Part shown: positions 1-12,714 of the stretch, piece by piece
How positions within the stretch are numbered: position 1 is the stretch's first letter
Layout of the letters: the number at the start of each line of letters is the position of its first letter
NCBI GenBank assembly: GCA_030248195.1
Contig: JASAND010028183.1
Coordinates: forward strand, 1 to 64,000
Direction: 5' to 3'
Length of the DNA stretch: 64,000 bases
Source of the DNA: Trissonchulus latispiculum
Lineage: Eukaryota; Nematoda; Enoplea; Enoplida; Ironidae
Program-made: the position numbers and the translations under genes
The notes under the pieces: generated by a model
The model's input: only the letters and a program-made list of their open reading frames with translations
Databases searched by the model: none
What the model was told of the DNA's origin: nothing

Positions 1-3000
1 GATAATTAGCCTCGTGATAATTAGCTTCGTGATAATTAGCCTCATGATAAGGTTTAACTTCTTATAATTAGTCTCAAGGTAAATAGCATCTTGATTATTA
101 GCCTCATAATAATTAACCTCACTATAATTAACCTCATAATAATTAGCCTCAGCATGATTAGCCTCGTGATAATTAGCTTCAATATCCGATAATTAGCCTC
201 ATGATAATTAGCCTCATGATAATTAGCCTCATGATAATTAGCCTCAACATAATTAGCCTCGTGATAATTAGCCTCGTGATAATTAGCTTCAATATCTGAT
301 AATTAGCGTCATGATAATTATCTTCGATTTTTGATAATTAGTCTCATTATAATTTTATTACAACTTCTAATAGTTAGTCTCATAGTAATTAGCATTATGG
401 TAATTAGCCTCGTGATAATTAGCTTCGTGATAATTAGCCTCATGATAAGGTTTAACTTCTTATAATTAGTCTCAAGGTAAATAGCATCTTGATTATTAGC
501 CTCATAATAATTAACCTCACTATAATCAACCTCATAATAATTAGCCTCAACATAATTAGCCTCGTGATAATTAGCTTCAATATCCGATAATTAGCCTCAG
601 GATAATTAACCTCATGATAATTAACCTCATGATAATTAGCCTCATGATAATTAGGTTCAACTTCTTATAATTAGTCTCAAGGTAAATAGCATCTTGATTA
701 TTAGCCTCATAATAATTAACCTTACTATAATTAACCTCATAATAATTAGCCTCAACATGATTAGCCTCGTGATAATTAGCTTCAATATCCGATAATTAGC
801 CTCATGATAATTAGCCTCATGATAATTAGCCTCAACATAATTAGCCTGATGATAATTAGCTCGTGATAATTAGCTTCAATATCTGATAATTAGTCTCATT
901 ATAATTTTACTACTACTTCTAATAGTTAGTCTCATGGTACTTAGCATTATGATAATTAACCTCATAATAATAAGCCTCAAAATAATTAGCCTCGCGATAA
1001 TTAGCTTTAAGATCTGATAATTAGCCTGATGATAATTAGCCTCGTGATAATTAGCTTAAATGTCTGATAATTAGCGTCATGATAATTATCTTAAATTTCT
1101 GATAATTAGTCTCATTATAATTTCATTACAACTTCAAATAGTTAGTCTCATGGTAATTAGCATTATGGTAATTAGCCTCAGGATAATTAACCTCACGATA
1201 ATTTACCTCATGATAATTAGCGTCATTATAATTAGCTTCGTGATAATTAGCCTCATGATAATTAGGTTTAACTTCTTATAATTAGTCTCAAGGTAAATAG
1301 CATCATGGTTATTAGCCTCATAATAATCAACCTCACGATAATTAACCTCATAATAGTTAGCCTCAACATAATTAGCCTCGTGATAATTAGCTTCGATTTT
1401 TGATAATTAGTCTCATTATATTTTCATTACAACTTCTAATAGCTAGTCTCATGGTAATTAGCATTATGGTAATTAGCCTCAGGATAATTAACCTCATGAT
1501 AATTAACCTCATGATAATTAGCCTCATGATAATTAGCCTCAACATAATTAGCCTCGTGATAATTAGCTTCAATATCCGATAATTAGCCTCAGGATAATTA
1601 ACCTCTTGATAATTAACCTCATAATAATTAGCCTCAACATAATTAGCCACGTGATAATTAGCTTCAATATCCGATAATTAGCCTCAGGATAATTAACCTA
1701 ATGAGAATTAACCTCACGATAATTAGCCTCGTGATAATTAGGTTCAACTTCTTATAATTAGTCTCATTATAATTTCATTACAATTTCTAATAGTTTAGTC
1801 TCATGGTATTTAGCATTATGGTAATTAGCCTCAGAATAATTAGCCTCATGATAATTAACCTCATGATAATTAGCCTCATGAGCATAAGTTTCGTGGTAAT
1901 TAGCCTCACGACAATTAGCATCATGATATTTAGCTTCGTAATAATTAGTTTCTTATAATTAGTCTCAAGGTAAATAGCATCATCGTTATTAGCTATAATA
2001 ATTAACCTCACTATATTAACCTCATAATAATTAGCCTCAACATAATTTCCTGATGATAATTAGCTGATAATTACCTCATGATAATTCATTTTAATTATCT
2101 GATATTATTAGTTCAACTTCTTATAATTAGTCTCATTATAATTAATTTCTAATAGTTAGTCTCATGGTATTTAGCATTATGGTAATTAACCTCAGGATAA
2201 TTAACCTCATAATAATTAGCCTCATGATAATTAGGTTTACCTTCTTATAATTAGTCTCAAGGTAAATAGCATCTTGATTATTAGCCTCATAATAATTAAC
2301 CTCACTATAATTAACCTCATAATAATTAGCCTCAACATGATTAGCCTCGTGATAATTAGCTTCAATATCCGATAATTAGCCTCATGATAATTAGCCTCAT
2401 GATAATTAGCCTCATGATAATTAGCCTCAACATAATTAGCCTCGTGATAATTAGCCTCGTGATAATTAGCTTCAATATCTGATAATTAGCGTCATGATAA
2501 TTATCTTCGATTTTTGATAATTAGTCTCATTATAATTTCATTACAACTTCTAATAGTTAGTCTCATAGTAATTAGCATTATGGTAATTAGCCTCGTGATA
2601 ATTAGCTTCGTGATAATTAGCCTCATGATAAGGTTTAACTTCTTATAATTAGTCTCAAGGTAAATAGCATCTTGATTATTAGCCTCATAATAATTAACCT
2701 CACTATAATCAACCTCATAATAATTAGCCTCAACATAATTAGCCTCATGATAATTAGCTTCAATATCCGATAATTAGCCGCAGGATAACTAACCTCATGA
2801 TAATTAACCTCATGATAATTAGCCTCATGATAATTAGGTTCAACTTCTTATAATTAGTCTCAAGGTAAATAGATCTGATTATTGCCTCATAATAATTAAC
2901 CTTATATAATTAACCTCATAATAATTAGCCTCATAATAATTAGTCTCGTGATAATTAGCTTATTATGGTATTGCCTCAGGATAATTCCTTATAATTACCT

Positions 3001-6000
3001 CATTAATTGTCCTTCTATAATTATCTTTAGTTCGTGATAATTAGCCTCATGATACTTACGTTAAACTTCTTATAATTAGTCTCAAGGTAAATAGCATCAT
3101 GGTTATTAGCCTCATAATAATCAACCTCACGATAATTAACCTCATAATAGTTAGCCTCAACATAATTAGTCTCGTGATAATTAGCTTGATTTTGATAATT
3201 AGTCTCATTATATTTTCATTACAATTCTAATAGTCTATGGTAATTAGCATATGGTATTGCCTCAGGATAATTAACCTATATATTAACCTATGATACTAAT
3301 GATTAGCCTCAACATAATTAGTTTAATATCATATCTCAGGTATTATGATATTCCTCATTAATTAGCCTCAACATAATTTGTGATATTAGCTTCAATATCT
3401 GATAATTAGCTAGATATTCATGATTTTAATTATCTTCGATTTTTGATAATTAGTCTCATTATAATTTCATTACAATTTCTAATAGTTAGTCTCATAGTAA
3501 TTAGATTATGGTAATTAGCTGTGATAATTAGCTTTTTCGTGATATTAGTCATGTAAGTTTCAACTTCTTATAATTAGTCTCAAGGTAAATAGCATCATCG
3601 TTATTAGCCTCATAATAATTAACCTCACTATAATCAACCTCATAATTATTAGCCTCAACATAATTAGCCTCGTGATAATTAGCTTCAATATCCGATAATT
3701 AGCCTCAGGATAATTAACCTCATGATAATTAACCTCATGATAATTAGCCTCATGATAATTAGGTTCAACTTCTTATAATTAGTCTCAAGGTAAATAGCAT
3801 CTTGATTATTAGCCTCATAATAATTAACCTCACTATAATTAACCTCATAATAATTAGCCTCAACATGATTAGCCTCGTGATAATTAGCTTCAATATCCGA
3901 TAATTAGCCTCATGATAATTAGCCTCATGATAATTAGCCTCAACATAATTAGCCTCGTGATAATTAGCCTCGTGATAATTAGCTTCAATATCTGATAATT
4001 AGCGTCATGATAATTATCTTCGATTTTTGATAATTAGTCTCATTATAATTTCATTACAACTTCTAATAGTTAGTCTCATAGTAATTAGCATTATGGTAAT
4101 TAGCCTCGTGATAATTAGCTTCGTGATAATTAGCCTCATGATAATTAGCCTCATGATAATTAGCCTCAACATAATTAGCCTCGTGATAATTAGCTTCAAT
4201 ATCCGATAATTAGCCTCTTTATAATTAGCGTCATGATAATTATCTTCAATTTCTGATAATTAGTCTCATTATAATTTCATTACAACTTCAAATAGTTAGT
4301 CTCATGGTAATTAGCATTATGGTAATTAGCCTCAGGATAATTAACCTCACGATAATTTACCTCATGATAATTAGCGTCATTATAATTAGCTTCGTGATAA
4401 TTAGCCTCATGATAATTAGGTTTAACTTCTTATAATTAGTCTCAAGGTAAATAGCATCATGGTTATTAGCCTCATAATAATCAACCTCACGATAATTAAC
4501 CTCATAATAGTTAGCCTCAACATAATTAGCCTCGTGATAATTAGCTTCGATTTTTGATAATTAGTCTCATTATAATTTTATTACAACTTCTAATAGTTAG
4601 TCTCATAGTAATTAGCATTATGGTAATTAGCCTCGTGATAATTAGCCTCGTGATAATTAGCTTCAATATCCGATAATTAGCCTCATATGATAATTAGCTA
4701 GATAATTCATGATAATTAGCCTCTTTCAACTTCTTATAATTAGTCTCATTATAATTTCATTACAATTTCTAATAGTTTAGTCTCATGGTATTTAGCATTA
4801 TGGTAATTAGCCTCAGAATAATTAGCCTCATGATAATTAACCTCATGATAATTAGCCTCATGAGCATAAGTTTCGTGGTAATTAGCCTCACGACAATTAG
4901 CATCATGATATTTAGCTTCGTAATAATTAGACTCACGTTAATTAGTTTCAACTTCTTATAATTAGTCTCAAGGTAAATAGCATCATCGTTATTAGCCTCA
5001 TAATAATTAACCTCACGATACTTAACCTCATAATAATTAGCCTGATGATAATTATGTTCGTGATAATTAACCTCATGATGATTAGGTTCATGATAATTAG
5101 GTTCAACTTCTTATAATTAGTCTCAAGGTAAATAGCATCATGGTTATTAGCCTCATAATAATCAACCTCACGATAATTAACCTCATAATAGTTAGCCTCA
5201 ACATAATTAGCCTCGTGATAATTAGCTTCGATTTTTGATAATTAGTCTCATTATAATTTTATTACAACTTCTAATAGTTAGTCTCATAGTAATTAGCATT
5301 ATGGTAATTAGCCTCGTGATAATTAGCCTCGTGATAATTAGCTTCAATATCCGATAATTAGCCTCTTTATAATTAGCGTCATGATAATTATCTTCAACTT
5401 CTTATAATTAGTCTCATTATAATTTCATTACAATTTCTAATAGTTTAGTCTCATGGTATTTAGCATTATGGTAATTAGCCTCAGAATAATTAGCCTCATG
5501 ATAATTAACCTCATGATAATTAGCCTCATGAGCATAAGTTTCGTGGTAATTAGCCTCACGACAATTAGCATCATGATATTTAGCTTCGTAATAATATTAT
5601 ATTATAATATATATTATAATTAGTCTCATGGTAAATAGCATCATCGTTATTAGCCTCATAATAATTAACCTCACGATACTTAATCTCATAATAATTAGCC
5701 TGATGATAATTATGTTCGTGATAATTAACCTCATGATGATTAGGTTCATGATAATTATCTCATGGTAATTAGCATTATGGTAATTAGCCTCAGGATAATT
5801 AACCTCACGAAAATTTACCTCATGATAATTACATTCATTATAATTAGGTTCAACTTCTTATAATTAGTCTCAAGGTAAATTGCATCATGGTTATTAGCCT
5901 CATAATAATGAACCTCCGATAATTAGCCTCATGATAGTTAGCCTCAACATAATTAGCTTCGATTTTTGATAATTAGCCTCATGATAGTTAGCCTCGTGAT

Positions 6001-6539
6001 AATTAGCTTCAATATCTAATAATTAGCCTCGTTATAATTAGCCTCGTTATAATTAGCCTCGTGATAATTAGCTTCAATATCCGATAATTAGCCTCATGAT
6101 AATTAGCCTCGTGATAATTAGCTTCAATATCTGATAATTAGCGTCATGATAATTATCTTCAATTTCTGATAATTAGTCTCATTATAATTTCATTACAACT
6201 TCAAATAGTTAGTCTCATGGTAATTAGCATTATGGTAATTAGCCTCAGGATAATTAACCTCACGATAATTTACCTCATGATAATTAGCATCATTATAATT
6301 AGCTTCGTGATAATTAGCCTCATGATAATTAGGTTTAACTTCTTATCATTAGTCTCAAGGTATATATCATGATTATTAGCCTCATAGTAATAAACCTCAC
6401 GATAATTAACCTCATAATAATTAGCCTCGACATGATTAGCCTCTTGATAATTAGCTTCAATATCCGATAATTAGCCTCATGATAATTAGCCTCGTGAAAA
6501 TTAGCTTCAATATCTAATGATTAGCCTCATGATAATTAG
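1..6539. repeat. AT-rich satellite array, about 15-bp unit with higher-order structure
   Basis: The stretch is built from variants of a 15-bp unit close to GATAATTAGCCTCAT. Changes such as CGTGATAATTAGCTT, CTCAACATAATTAGC and CTCACGATAATTAAC recur in the same order. A longer landmark, roughly TTTAACTTCTTATAATTAGT followed by CTCAAGGTAAATAGCATC, returns every few hundred bases (near 50, 450, 655, 1267, 2248, 2632, 3063, 3567, 4425), so there is an irregular higher-order period. The array is cut by the window start. Around 2860-3540 it is degraded, with many small deletions. Open frames here translate to monotonous Ile/Leu/Arg strings and are not genes. No function is visible. Confidence 0.95.
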
Positions 6540-8274
6540 TAGGCATGGGCACGGGTAGTCGGGTACCCGACGGGTACCCGGGAACCCGAAAATTTTCGGG
6601 TACCCGGGTCCTGCTTCGGGTAAATTATTACTTATTATTATTCATAATTATTATTAATAATAATTTAAATTATAAATTATTATTATAATTAAAATTTTTA
6701 GCCACCGAAGATTTTTTCAGTATTATAAAATTTAATACTATAACAACATAATACAACAGAAAAACGAAGTAATGGGAAGAAGAATTAGTCCTGGCATTTA
6801 TATTTTATAATTTTTTTTATTTTTAGATTTGTTTTTAAAATATTGAATTTACCATGCTGTAATACTTTTTCTTTCTTTAAATTTTATAATTTATATTTAT
6901 ATTTATATATATTTACATATTCATAATTTATATATTTTATAATTTTTTATTTTTAGATTTCTTTTTAAAATATTGAATTTACCATGCTCTAATACTTTTC
7001 TTTCTTTAAATTCCTATTGGAGCAAGCAATATGCGGAAGTCGATGAATTAATTAAAGCCTATAATTCACAAGATACAAACAAAATTGTTTGCATCAAATT
7101 AGTGACTTTTGCCACAGCTCTGCGTTATTCTCTAAGCTGTAAGTAACAATACTAATTGCCATTAGATAGTGTCAATAGTGACTGATATGATCTTAAAAGT
7201 TTAGTGATTCTATTTAATGCCACGTCATTTCGTCAATTCCAAAGTAGAAAAACTTCCTTCATTAATGCCCAACGCTCATTAGCTTCAATTTTTGTCATCT
7301 TTAGCTGTTTCTAAACTGAATTCTGAACTCAGAACATGCTCCCAGATTGTTTGAGCATTCATTTAACCAAATGTTGAGCATACGAGCTTTGGATGATTCT
7401 TTGGTATGCGAACGCCCTTAGTGACTGAGAACAGTTTGAGAGACTGAAACAGTTTTACGTTTAGAACTCCAAAAACAAAAGGACAGAGATAGGAAAAGGA
7501 AATTTCAAAGAAGCAATTGTTTTCAGGTAAAAAATTATAAAATTAATGTAAATGGAAAATGTAAACACTAATCTCAACATATAAGTCAATTTATTTCTTA
7601 ATATAAAACTCAAAATGCCTTTTTCTGGCACTAGATGAGTTAAAATTTCATACTTTTTGTCAGTAAAGTGTAGTGTCCGATCACAAAAAATTTAGTTTTT
7701 TATTTAAGACATTTTATTTTTGCATGGTTTTATTAAGAACTTACGTAAAAGGAAACGAAAAGAAACTACGTAAAGCATAGTACTTCGTGCAGGTTTTGCT
7801 TGTTTGCTGCCTTGGTCCTATTTCCAGAGACAACCTGTTGAAGTTAGAAAAATTTTGTCAAGGGAATTTGCTCTTATAACCCAAATGCTTTCTAAAATTT
7901 GTTAACATTTGAAGGTTAGAGGAAGCGGACAGCACAACGGTGGTACGAAACTCGAAAAATTGCCAGCACCAGCTTCCGTTACCGCGACAATTGATTGAAA
8001 GTGCCTGTAATCATTTTAAGTCTTTAAAACTCCTTGAAAATAACTAAGGAATGAAAATCTATACAATCTAAGCTCAATGTGAATAAAGACCCCTGAAAAA
8101 GTTAAATTTAAAAATGGCAAAGTCCGAAAAATGGGTTAAAAATTCCTCGGGTACCCGAAAATGCTCGGGTACCCGGGTACCCGGGTACCCGGGTAGTACC
8201 GCAATTACCCGACATAGGGCTTCGGGTAGTACCGGGTACCCGGGTCCAAATTTTTGGACCCGTGCCCATGCCTA
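6540..8274. mobile_element. Non-autonomous hAT-like DNA transposon inserted in the satellite
   Basis: Both ends carry a perfect 17-bp terminal inverted repeat, TAGGCATGGGCACGGGT at 6540 and its reverse complement ending at 8274. The element is flanked by identical 8-bp copies of ATAATTAG (6532-6539 and 8275-8282). An 8-bp duplication and a TAGG..TGGGCA-type end are typical of the hAT superfamily. Just inside each end lie clusters of CGGGTACCCG-type self-complementary repeats. The interior is AT-rich with no open frame long enough for a transposase, so the copy is non-autonomous. Caution: ATAATTAG is also part of the satellite unit. However, removing the element and one duplication leaves an uninterrupted satellite sequence, which supports insertion. 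Confidence 0.9.
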
Positions 8275-8282
8275 ATAATTAG

Positions 8283-9250
8283 GTTTAACTTCTTATAATT
8301 TGTCTCAAGGTATATAGCATCATGATTATTAGCCTCATAGTAATTAACCTCACGATAATTAACCTCATAATAATTAGCCTCGACATGATTAGCCTCTTGA
8401 TAATTAGCTTCAATATCCGAAAATTAGCCTCACGATAATTAGCCTCGTGATAATTAGCTGCAATATCTGATAATTAGCGTCATGATAATTATCTTCAATT
8501 TCTGATAATTAGTCTCATTATAATTTCATTGCAACTTCTAGTATTTAGTCTCATTTTAATTAGCATTATGGTAATTAGCTTCAGGATAATTAACCTCATG
8601 ATAATTAGGTTCGTGATAATTAACCTCATGATGATTAGGTTCATGATAATTAGGTTCAACTTCTTATAATTAGTCTCATTATAATTTCATTACAATTTCT
8701 AATAGTTAGTCTCATGGTATTTAGCATTATGGTAATTAGCCTCAGGATAATTAACCTCATGATAATTAGCATCATGATAATTAGCTTCGTGAGCCTCATG
8801 ATAATTAGGTTTAACTTCTTATAATTAATCTCAAGTTAAATAGCATCATGATTATTAACCTCATAATAATTAGCCTCAACATGATTAGCCTCGTGATAAT
8901 TAGCTTCAATATCCGATAATTAGCCTCATGATAATTAGCCTCGTGATAATTAGCTTCAATATCTAATAATTAGCCTCGTTATAATTAGCCTCGTGATAAT
9001 TAGCTTCAATATCTAATAATTAGCGTCATGATAATTATCTTCAATTTCTGATAATTAGTTTCATTATAATTTCATTACAACTTCAAATAGTTAGTTAGTC
9101 TCATGGTAATTAGCATTATGGTAATTAGCCTCAGGATAATTAACCTCACGATAATTTACCTCATGATAATTAGCATCATTATAATTAGCCGCATGATAAT
9201 TAGGTTTAACTTGTTATAATTAGTCTCAAGGTATATAGCATCATCATTAT
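8283..9250. repeat. Satellite array, continued
   Basis: This is the same GATAATTAGCCTCAT-type satellite as upstream, with the same landmark segments (TTTAACTTCTTATAATT at 8283 and again near 8810 and 9202). It ends abruptly at 9250, where the internal sequence of a second hAT-like copy begins. There are no genes in it. Confidence 0.93.
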
Positions 9251-9347
9251 AATAACTAAGGAATGAAAATCTATACAATCTAAGCTCAATGTGAATAAAG
9301 ACCCCTGAAAAAGTTAAATTTCAAAATGGCCAAGTCCGAAAAATGGG
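9251..9347. mobile_element. Left remnant of a second hAT-like copy (internal part)
   Basis: These 97 bases match 8039-8135 of the intact hAT-like element almost base for base (AATAACTAAGGAATGAAAAT to CCGAAAAATGGG). The left terminal repeat is missing: satellite joins directly to the internal sequence. The copy continues, after the retroelement, at 31588-31705. This is therefore the host site of the giant LTR element. Confidence 0.85.
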
Positions 9348-9872
9348 TTTATTCAAATGCAGTGTTATCTTTACGAACGATAAATGAAAAATTGTACTTC
9401 CGTGTAGGAACCTCAGTTCCTTAGCTAAATTGTTTCCGCCATTGAAAGTCAGCACAAATTCAGTCTTCTCGAATCTTTCGTACGGAGCGGCGGCTCTTTT
9501 ATCTGTCTTTCAAGCATTCAGCGGGGAACTTTTTCTTCAAATTTTGGATTGGGGATTTCAGTCCCTCCTCAGTTGGGCGACCCTTCTCTCTTTTGGGTTA
9601 TGGTAAATGTTGTATTTTTGTGTATTCAATTAAGAAAATGTTTATGTTTTTGTGAACTGTAGAAACTAATTTTTGCTATTTTTGTGAAATCTATAATTTT
9701 GTCAAAAACCCAGTAAACTCACGGTACCGAATTTGGACTGCCGGCGCCTGCTGTAGTTGTTTAGGAATTAGCGAGTTTAAGGACGAGGTTTGACATGCGC
9801 ACACTCACGAACCTAGTAGTCTTCTGTTGAGTTTAGATTCACCGTTCACTGGCAACAAACGAAACCTTTACA
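9348..9872 (+). repeat. 5' long terminal repeat
   Basis: The repeat begins TTTATTCAAATGCAGTGTTA and ends in CAAACGAAACCTTTACA. The 3' copy is at 31062-31587. The start is set by the polypurine tract immediately before the 3' copy. The end is set by the point where the copies diverge, two bases before the primer-binding site. There is a possible intron inside the repeat (donor-like GGTAAATG near 9602, acceptor-like TGAGTTTAG ending near 9836), which would be spliced from the leader. No canonical AATAAA was identified. Confidence 0.88.
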
Positions 9873-9874
9873 AC

Positions 9875-9892
9875 TGGCGACCGTTCCTTCAG
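9875..9892 (+). other. Primer-binding site
   Basis: TGGCGACCGTTCCTTCAG starts two bases after the LTR. It begins with TGG, the complement of a tRNA CCA tail. TGGCGACCG-type sites are common in insect gypsy-group elements and are usually assigned to an arginine tRNA. The tRNA assignment here is from memory of that pattern and has not been checked against this genome's tRNAs. Confidence 0.7.
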
Positions 9893-9901
9893 CAGAGTAG
9901 C

Positions 9902-11736
9902 ATGTCAGACTCGTCTCGCCCGCTTACTCGCTATTTAAAAAGGATTCGGGAGGAAACAGTTCGCCTTTTTTCGGAACTACCTCCAAATTCGCAGGCGCCG
10001 GAAGTGTCAGACAGTTTTTTGAATCGTCATTTTTTCAACAAGTCTCCTGTAAACTTGGGGGGGGGCGACAGCATGGGGGGAACGGGGGGATTGCCTCCCC
10101 CCAAAATTTACAAAATCCGACCCCCCCATACAGTTCAAATCCACCTCCCCCCCACCCCCACAAGTTGTGGTTTCTTCCCCACCTGAATCACAAAATTTAG
10201 GGGTACATTTTTCTGAATCTCCCCACCCCCAAAATTCGGATATCCCACACCTACAAAATTCTGAACCTCCCCACCCCCAAAATTTTGAAACTCCACACCT
10301 ACAAAATTCTGAACCTCCCCACCCCCAAAATTCTGAACCCCCCCCACCCCCCAATTTTTCGACCCCCGACCCCACCCCGGAATAGGCGCAGCCATTCCGC
10401 CTCTAGGGGACAGTTGCCGGGAGAAATGTCTCGGGGGGATATAAATTTTTCGGAGGCCCTTATGAATACTTGGGGTTCTCCGGCAGTTGGGGAACCGGTG
10501 GGGCAAAATTTTGGGGGAGAATCCTATAGGGACCGGAGAGAAACCTCAGTACAGGTGTTGGGGGGACCAATTTCCGGCCCCTCCCAGATTGTTTCTCAGT
10601 TTGCTTCCCTCCCGAACGAAAATGTGGGCAATTTAGGGGCGGGTAAAGTACCTACCCCCTCCCCCAAAAATCCAGTGGACCAAAATTCTGAAAATTCAAA
10701 TTTTCGTCGGGATTTTGATAATTTTATTTCGCCTCGTTTTGATGTTGTTCAGAGTACCCAAAGTGTTCTTTCTGCTATGGGGTTGCAAAATGGGGTGGCC
10801 CCTAATGGTGTGTCTGGGCCGTTGTCCGGGCAAGCCGGAGAGGGACCCTCCCTTTCCCAACAAACTCAAAATTCACCCCTCCCCCCAAATTATTACCTCC
10901 CCCAAACTTCCCAAGGTGGGGCTACGGCCCCTCCCCCCAACGTACGTATTCTCTCCGGTCTCCTCATCCGCCCGATGTTGTCGGGACACTCTCCCGGCAG
11001 GTCGGAAACGGCTCCTGCCCCCCTCCCATGGATTCAAATTTTTCACAACATTTTGGGCAAAATGTTTTGGTTTCGCCCGAAGTTGTCGGGACACTTCCCC
11101 GGCGGGCTGAAAACGGGACCCCTCTACCCCCGAATGGACCAAATTTTCAGCAAAATTTCCGGGAAAATGTTGCTTGTTCAGAAAATGGATCTGTCTATGT
11201 CTATGTTCTATGTCTATGTCTATGTTCTGCGAATAGCCAAAATTCGGGTTTTTTGTCGGAAGGGGGCGGTTCAAACCATAACACCCCCGCATCCTATATG
11301 GAGCAGAATCTTGGTGGGGGGTATCACCCCCCAGAACCCAATTACCTGCCCAATACCGATATTCCATGTAGCATCCCAGCGGCCTCAGTGGCAGATTTTC
11401 AGCAGAATACGTATGTACCGCCGGTACATTCTCAAGTTCCTCAGTTGTCTCATTTGGGGGGGGCACGTCATTCCGCGGGACCAATATGGAAATCCCTCGC
11501 CAGATCGAGCCACGGCCCCTTCTCATGTTTCAGTACATCGTACTCCAGTTTGCGCCGGGGGCCCCTCCGCACCAAAAGTACATCATACACAGCCTCCTCC
11601 ACCTCCCCCTTTACCAGTTCCCCATCCCAGCACTCAAAATCCCCCTCTGGCTTCCCCAAGTCGCCTAACTCAGCGGGGTCGTATAAATGATCAGGACCCC
11701 AAATATTTTCCGATTCCCCCCCGTTCCTATGTGTAG
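9902..11736 (+). pseudogene. Low-complexity leader/N-terminal gag frame (Pro/Gln/Asn/Ser-rich, frame-shifted)
   Basis: An ATG at 9902, just after the primer-binding site, opens a frame starting MSDSSRPLTRYLKRIREE, a short basic/amphipathic helix-like segment. It then enters Pro/Gln/Asn-rich sequence. The plausible frame moves from frame 2 to frame 0 near 10070-10160, to frame 1 near 10385, and again near 11030, each time beside long C or G runs. Between 10215 and 10360 a PHPQNSEP-type peptide repeats about five times, encoded by tandem CCCCACCCCCAAAATTCTGA-like units. Around 10965-11130 a GTTGTCGGGACAC-containing segment is duplicated. This may be the disordered N-terminal extension of Gag or a separate leader protein. 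No domain is recognised. Frame breaks could be real or sequencing errors at homopolymers. Confidence 0.5.
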
Positions 11737-11749
11737 CGTCTTTACAAGC

Positions 11750-12714
11750 CAAAAAGTCATACTATGTTTTCACACATGAGTACTTAAAAAAGGATTAAGA
11801 GAGTAATAAGTTCTGTGCCATAACTTAAGCAGAGTGGTTGGATTAGCTGATTCAATTGTCACTGCATTTATGCTCCATAGGGACAGGGCTTGTACCTCAA
11901 GAATCAATTTGTAAAATATTTCAAAAAATTAAAGCTAATTTTATTAAAATTCGCAATTTTTGGTCAAAATTTGCAAAAAAACTTCAATTTTTGGAAAAAA
12001 TTTCAAAATTTTGCCCGATTTTACCGAAAAATTAAACATTCTAGTTAAAAAATTCCGGCGAAGCAGGAAATGTTTTAAAATTTTACTGTAAAACTAATAT
12101 TTTCCGGCTATTTTTGGTTACCCTTGGCCATTTTTTCGTTACCCCTTGTCCCCGACGGCGATAGGGCTTGTACCTTGTCCGGGTTGGGGGGGGGGGACTT
12201 GGACCCCCCCAGACCCCCCCCCGCGTTAACCTATGTTTCTGACAACATAAAGACAGCATTCGTAGTCCTTACTCACCAGTTCCACGCGGGATTTTATAAT
12301 ACCAAGAACAACCAAAGGACTACCGGTAATACTAACGGGTTTACAGCAAATGGACGACTCCAGGGTAGGTTTACTGGGTAACTGCTTCCAGAAGTTTTCA
12401 GATGCAATGGAAATACTGGACCCCGTATCGATTAGTATATCCGTAGTTACACTATCAAGCAGACCTCTAACGAAAAACGGTTTATCTACAGAAGACAAAT
12501 GAGTTACTGAAGCGGTTATCATACTACGAATACAAAAACAAAAAGAACAAACAGAAGAATCATTGTCCGGACGAAGAAGAAGATTATTACGATTAGAAAA
12601 ATAACAATAATTTGCGTCTGACCCCAAACTTTCTCGAGCTAAGCCGGGGCAAACTAGTTTAACGAGCCAGAGTAGATTCACCGATTATGTATTAATTAAG
12701 TATTATTATTAAGA
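11750..12714. mobile_element. Insert carrying foreign retroelement sequence, antisense to the host element
   Basis: The Pro/Gln-rich gag sequence stops near 11740 and similar sequence resumes near 12715. Between them lies AT-rich sequence (TTCAAAATTTTGCCCGATTT-like low complexity, 11930-12120), a G run (12187-12197) and an open frame on the opposite strand with a retroviral-type protease motif (12226-12681). I infer that a fragment of another retroelement is inserted here in reverse. The borders are approximate and no duplication was identified. Confidence 0.5.
12226..12681 (-). pseudogene. Retropepsin fragment of another LTR retroelement (antisense)
   Basis: The 151-codon minus-strand frame contains TDILIDTGSSISIASENFW, the aspartic-protease active-site signature (hydrophobic-DTGSS). 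About 30 residues later it has ITGSPLVVLG, matching the usual position of the strand after the active site in retrotransposon proteases. The rest of a pol frame is absent: no RT follows downstream on this strand. It lies inside the gag region of the giant plus-strand element, so it is either a nested truncated insertion or a recombinant. It is unlikely to act on its own. Confidence 0.6.

Noticed and set aside
1387..5000. Open frames rich in Ile/Leu/Arg in the satellite (for example 1387-1650 minus, 4014-4199 minus)
   Set aside because: They are translations of the 15-bp repeat, present in similar form on both strands. There are no starts, motifs or codon signal.
1..9250. CRISPR array
   Set aside because: The repeats are contiguous 15-bp satellite variants without unique spacers, in a eukaryotic setting with introns and LTR elements.
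10007..11752. Minus-strand open frames opposite the gag leader (Gly/Trp-rich, 10007-10506, 10873-11526)
   Set aside because: They are antisense images of the CCCCACCCCCAAAATTC repeats. The composition mirrors the plus-strand Pro/Gln coding, and no motif is seen.
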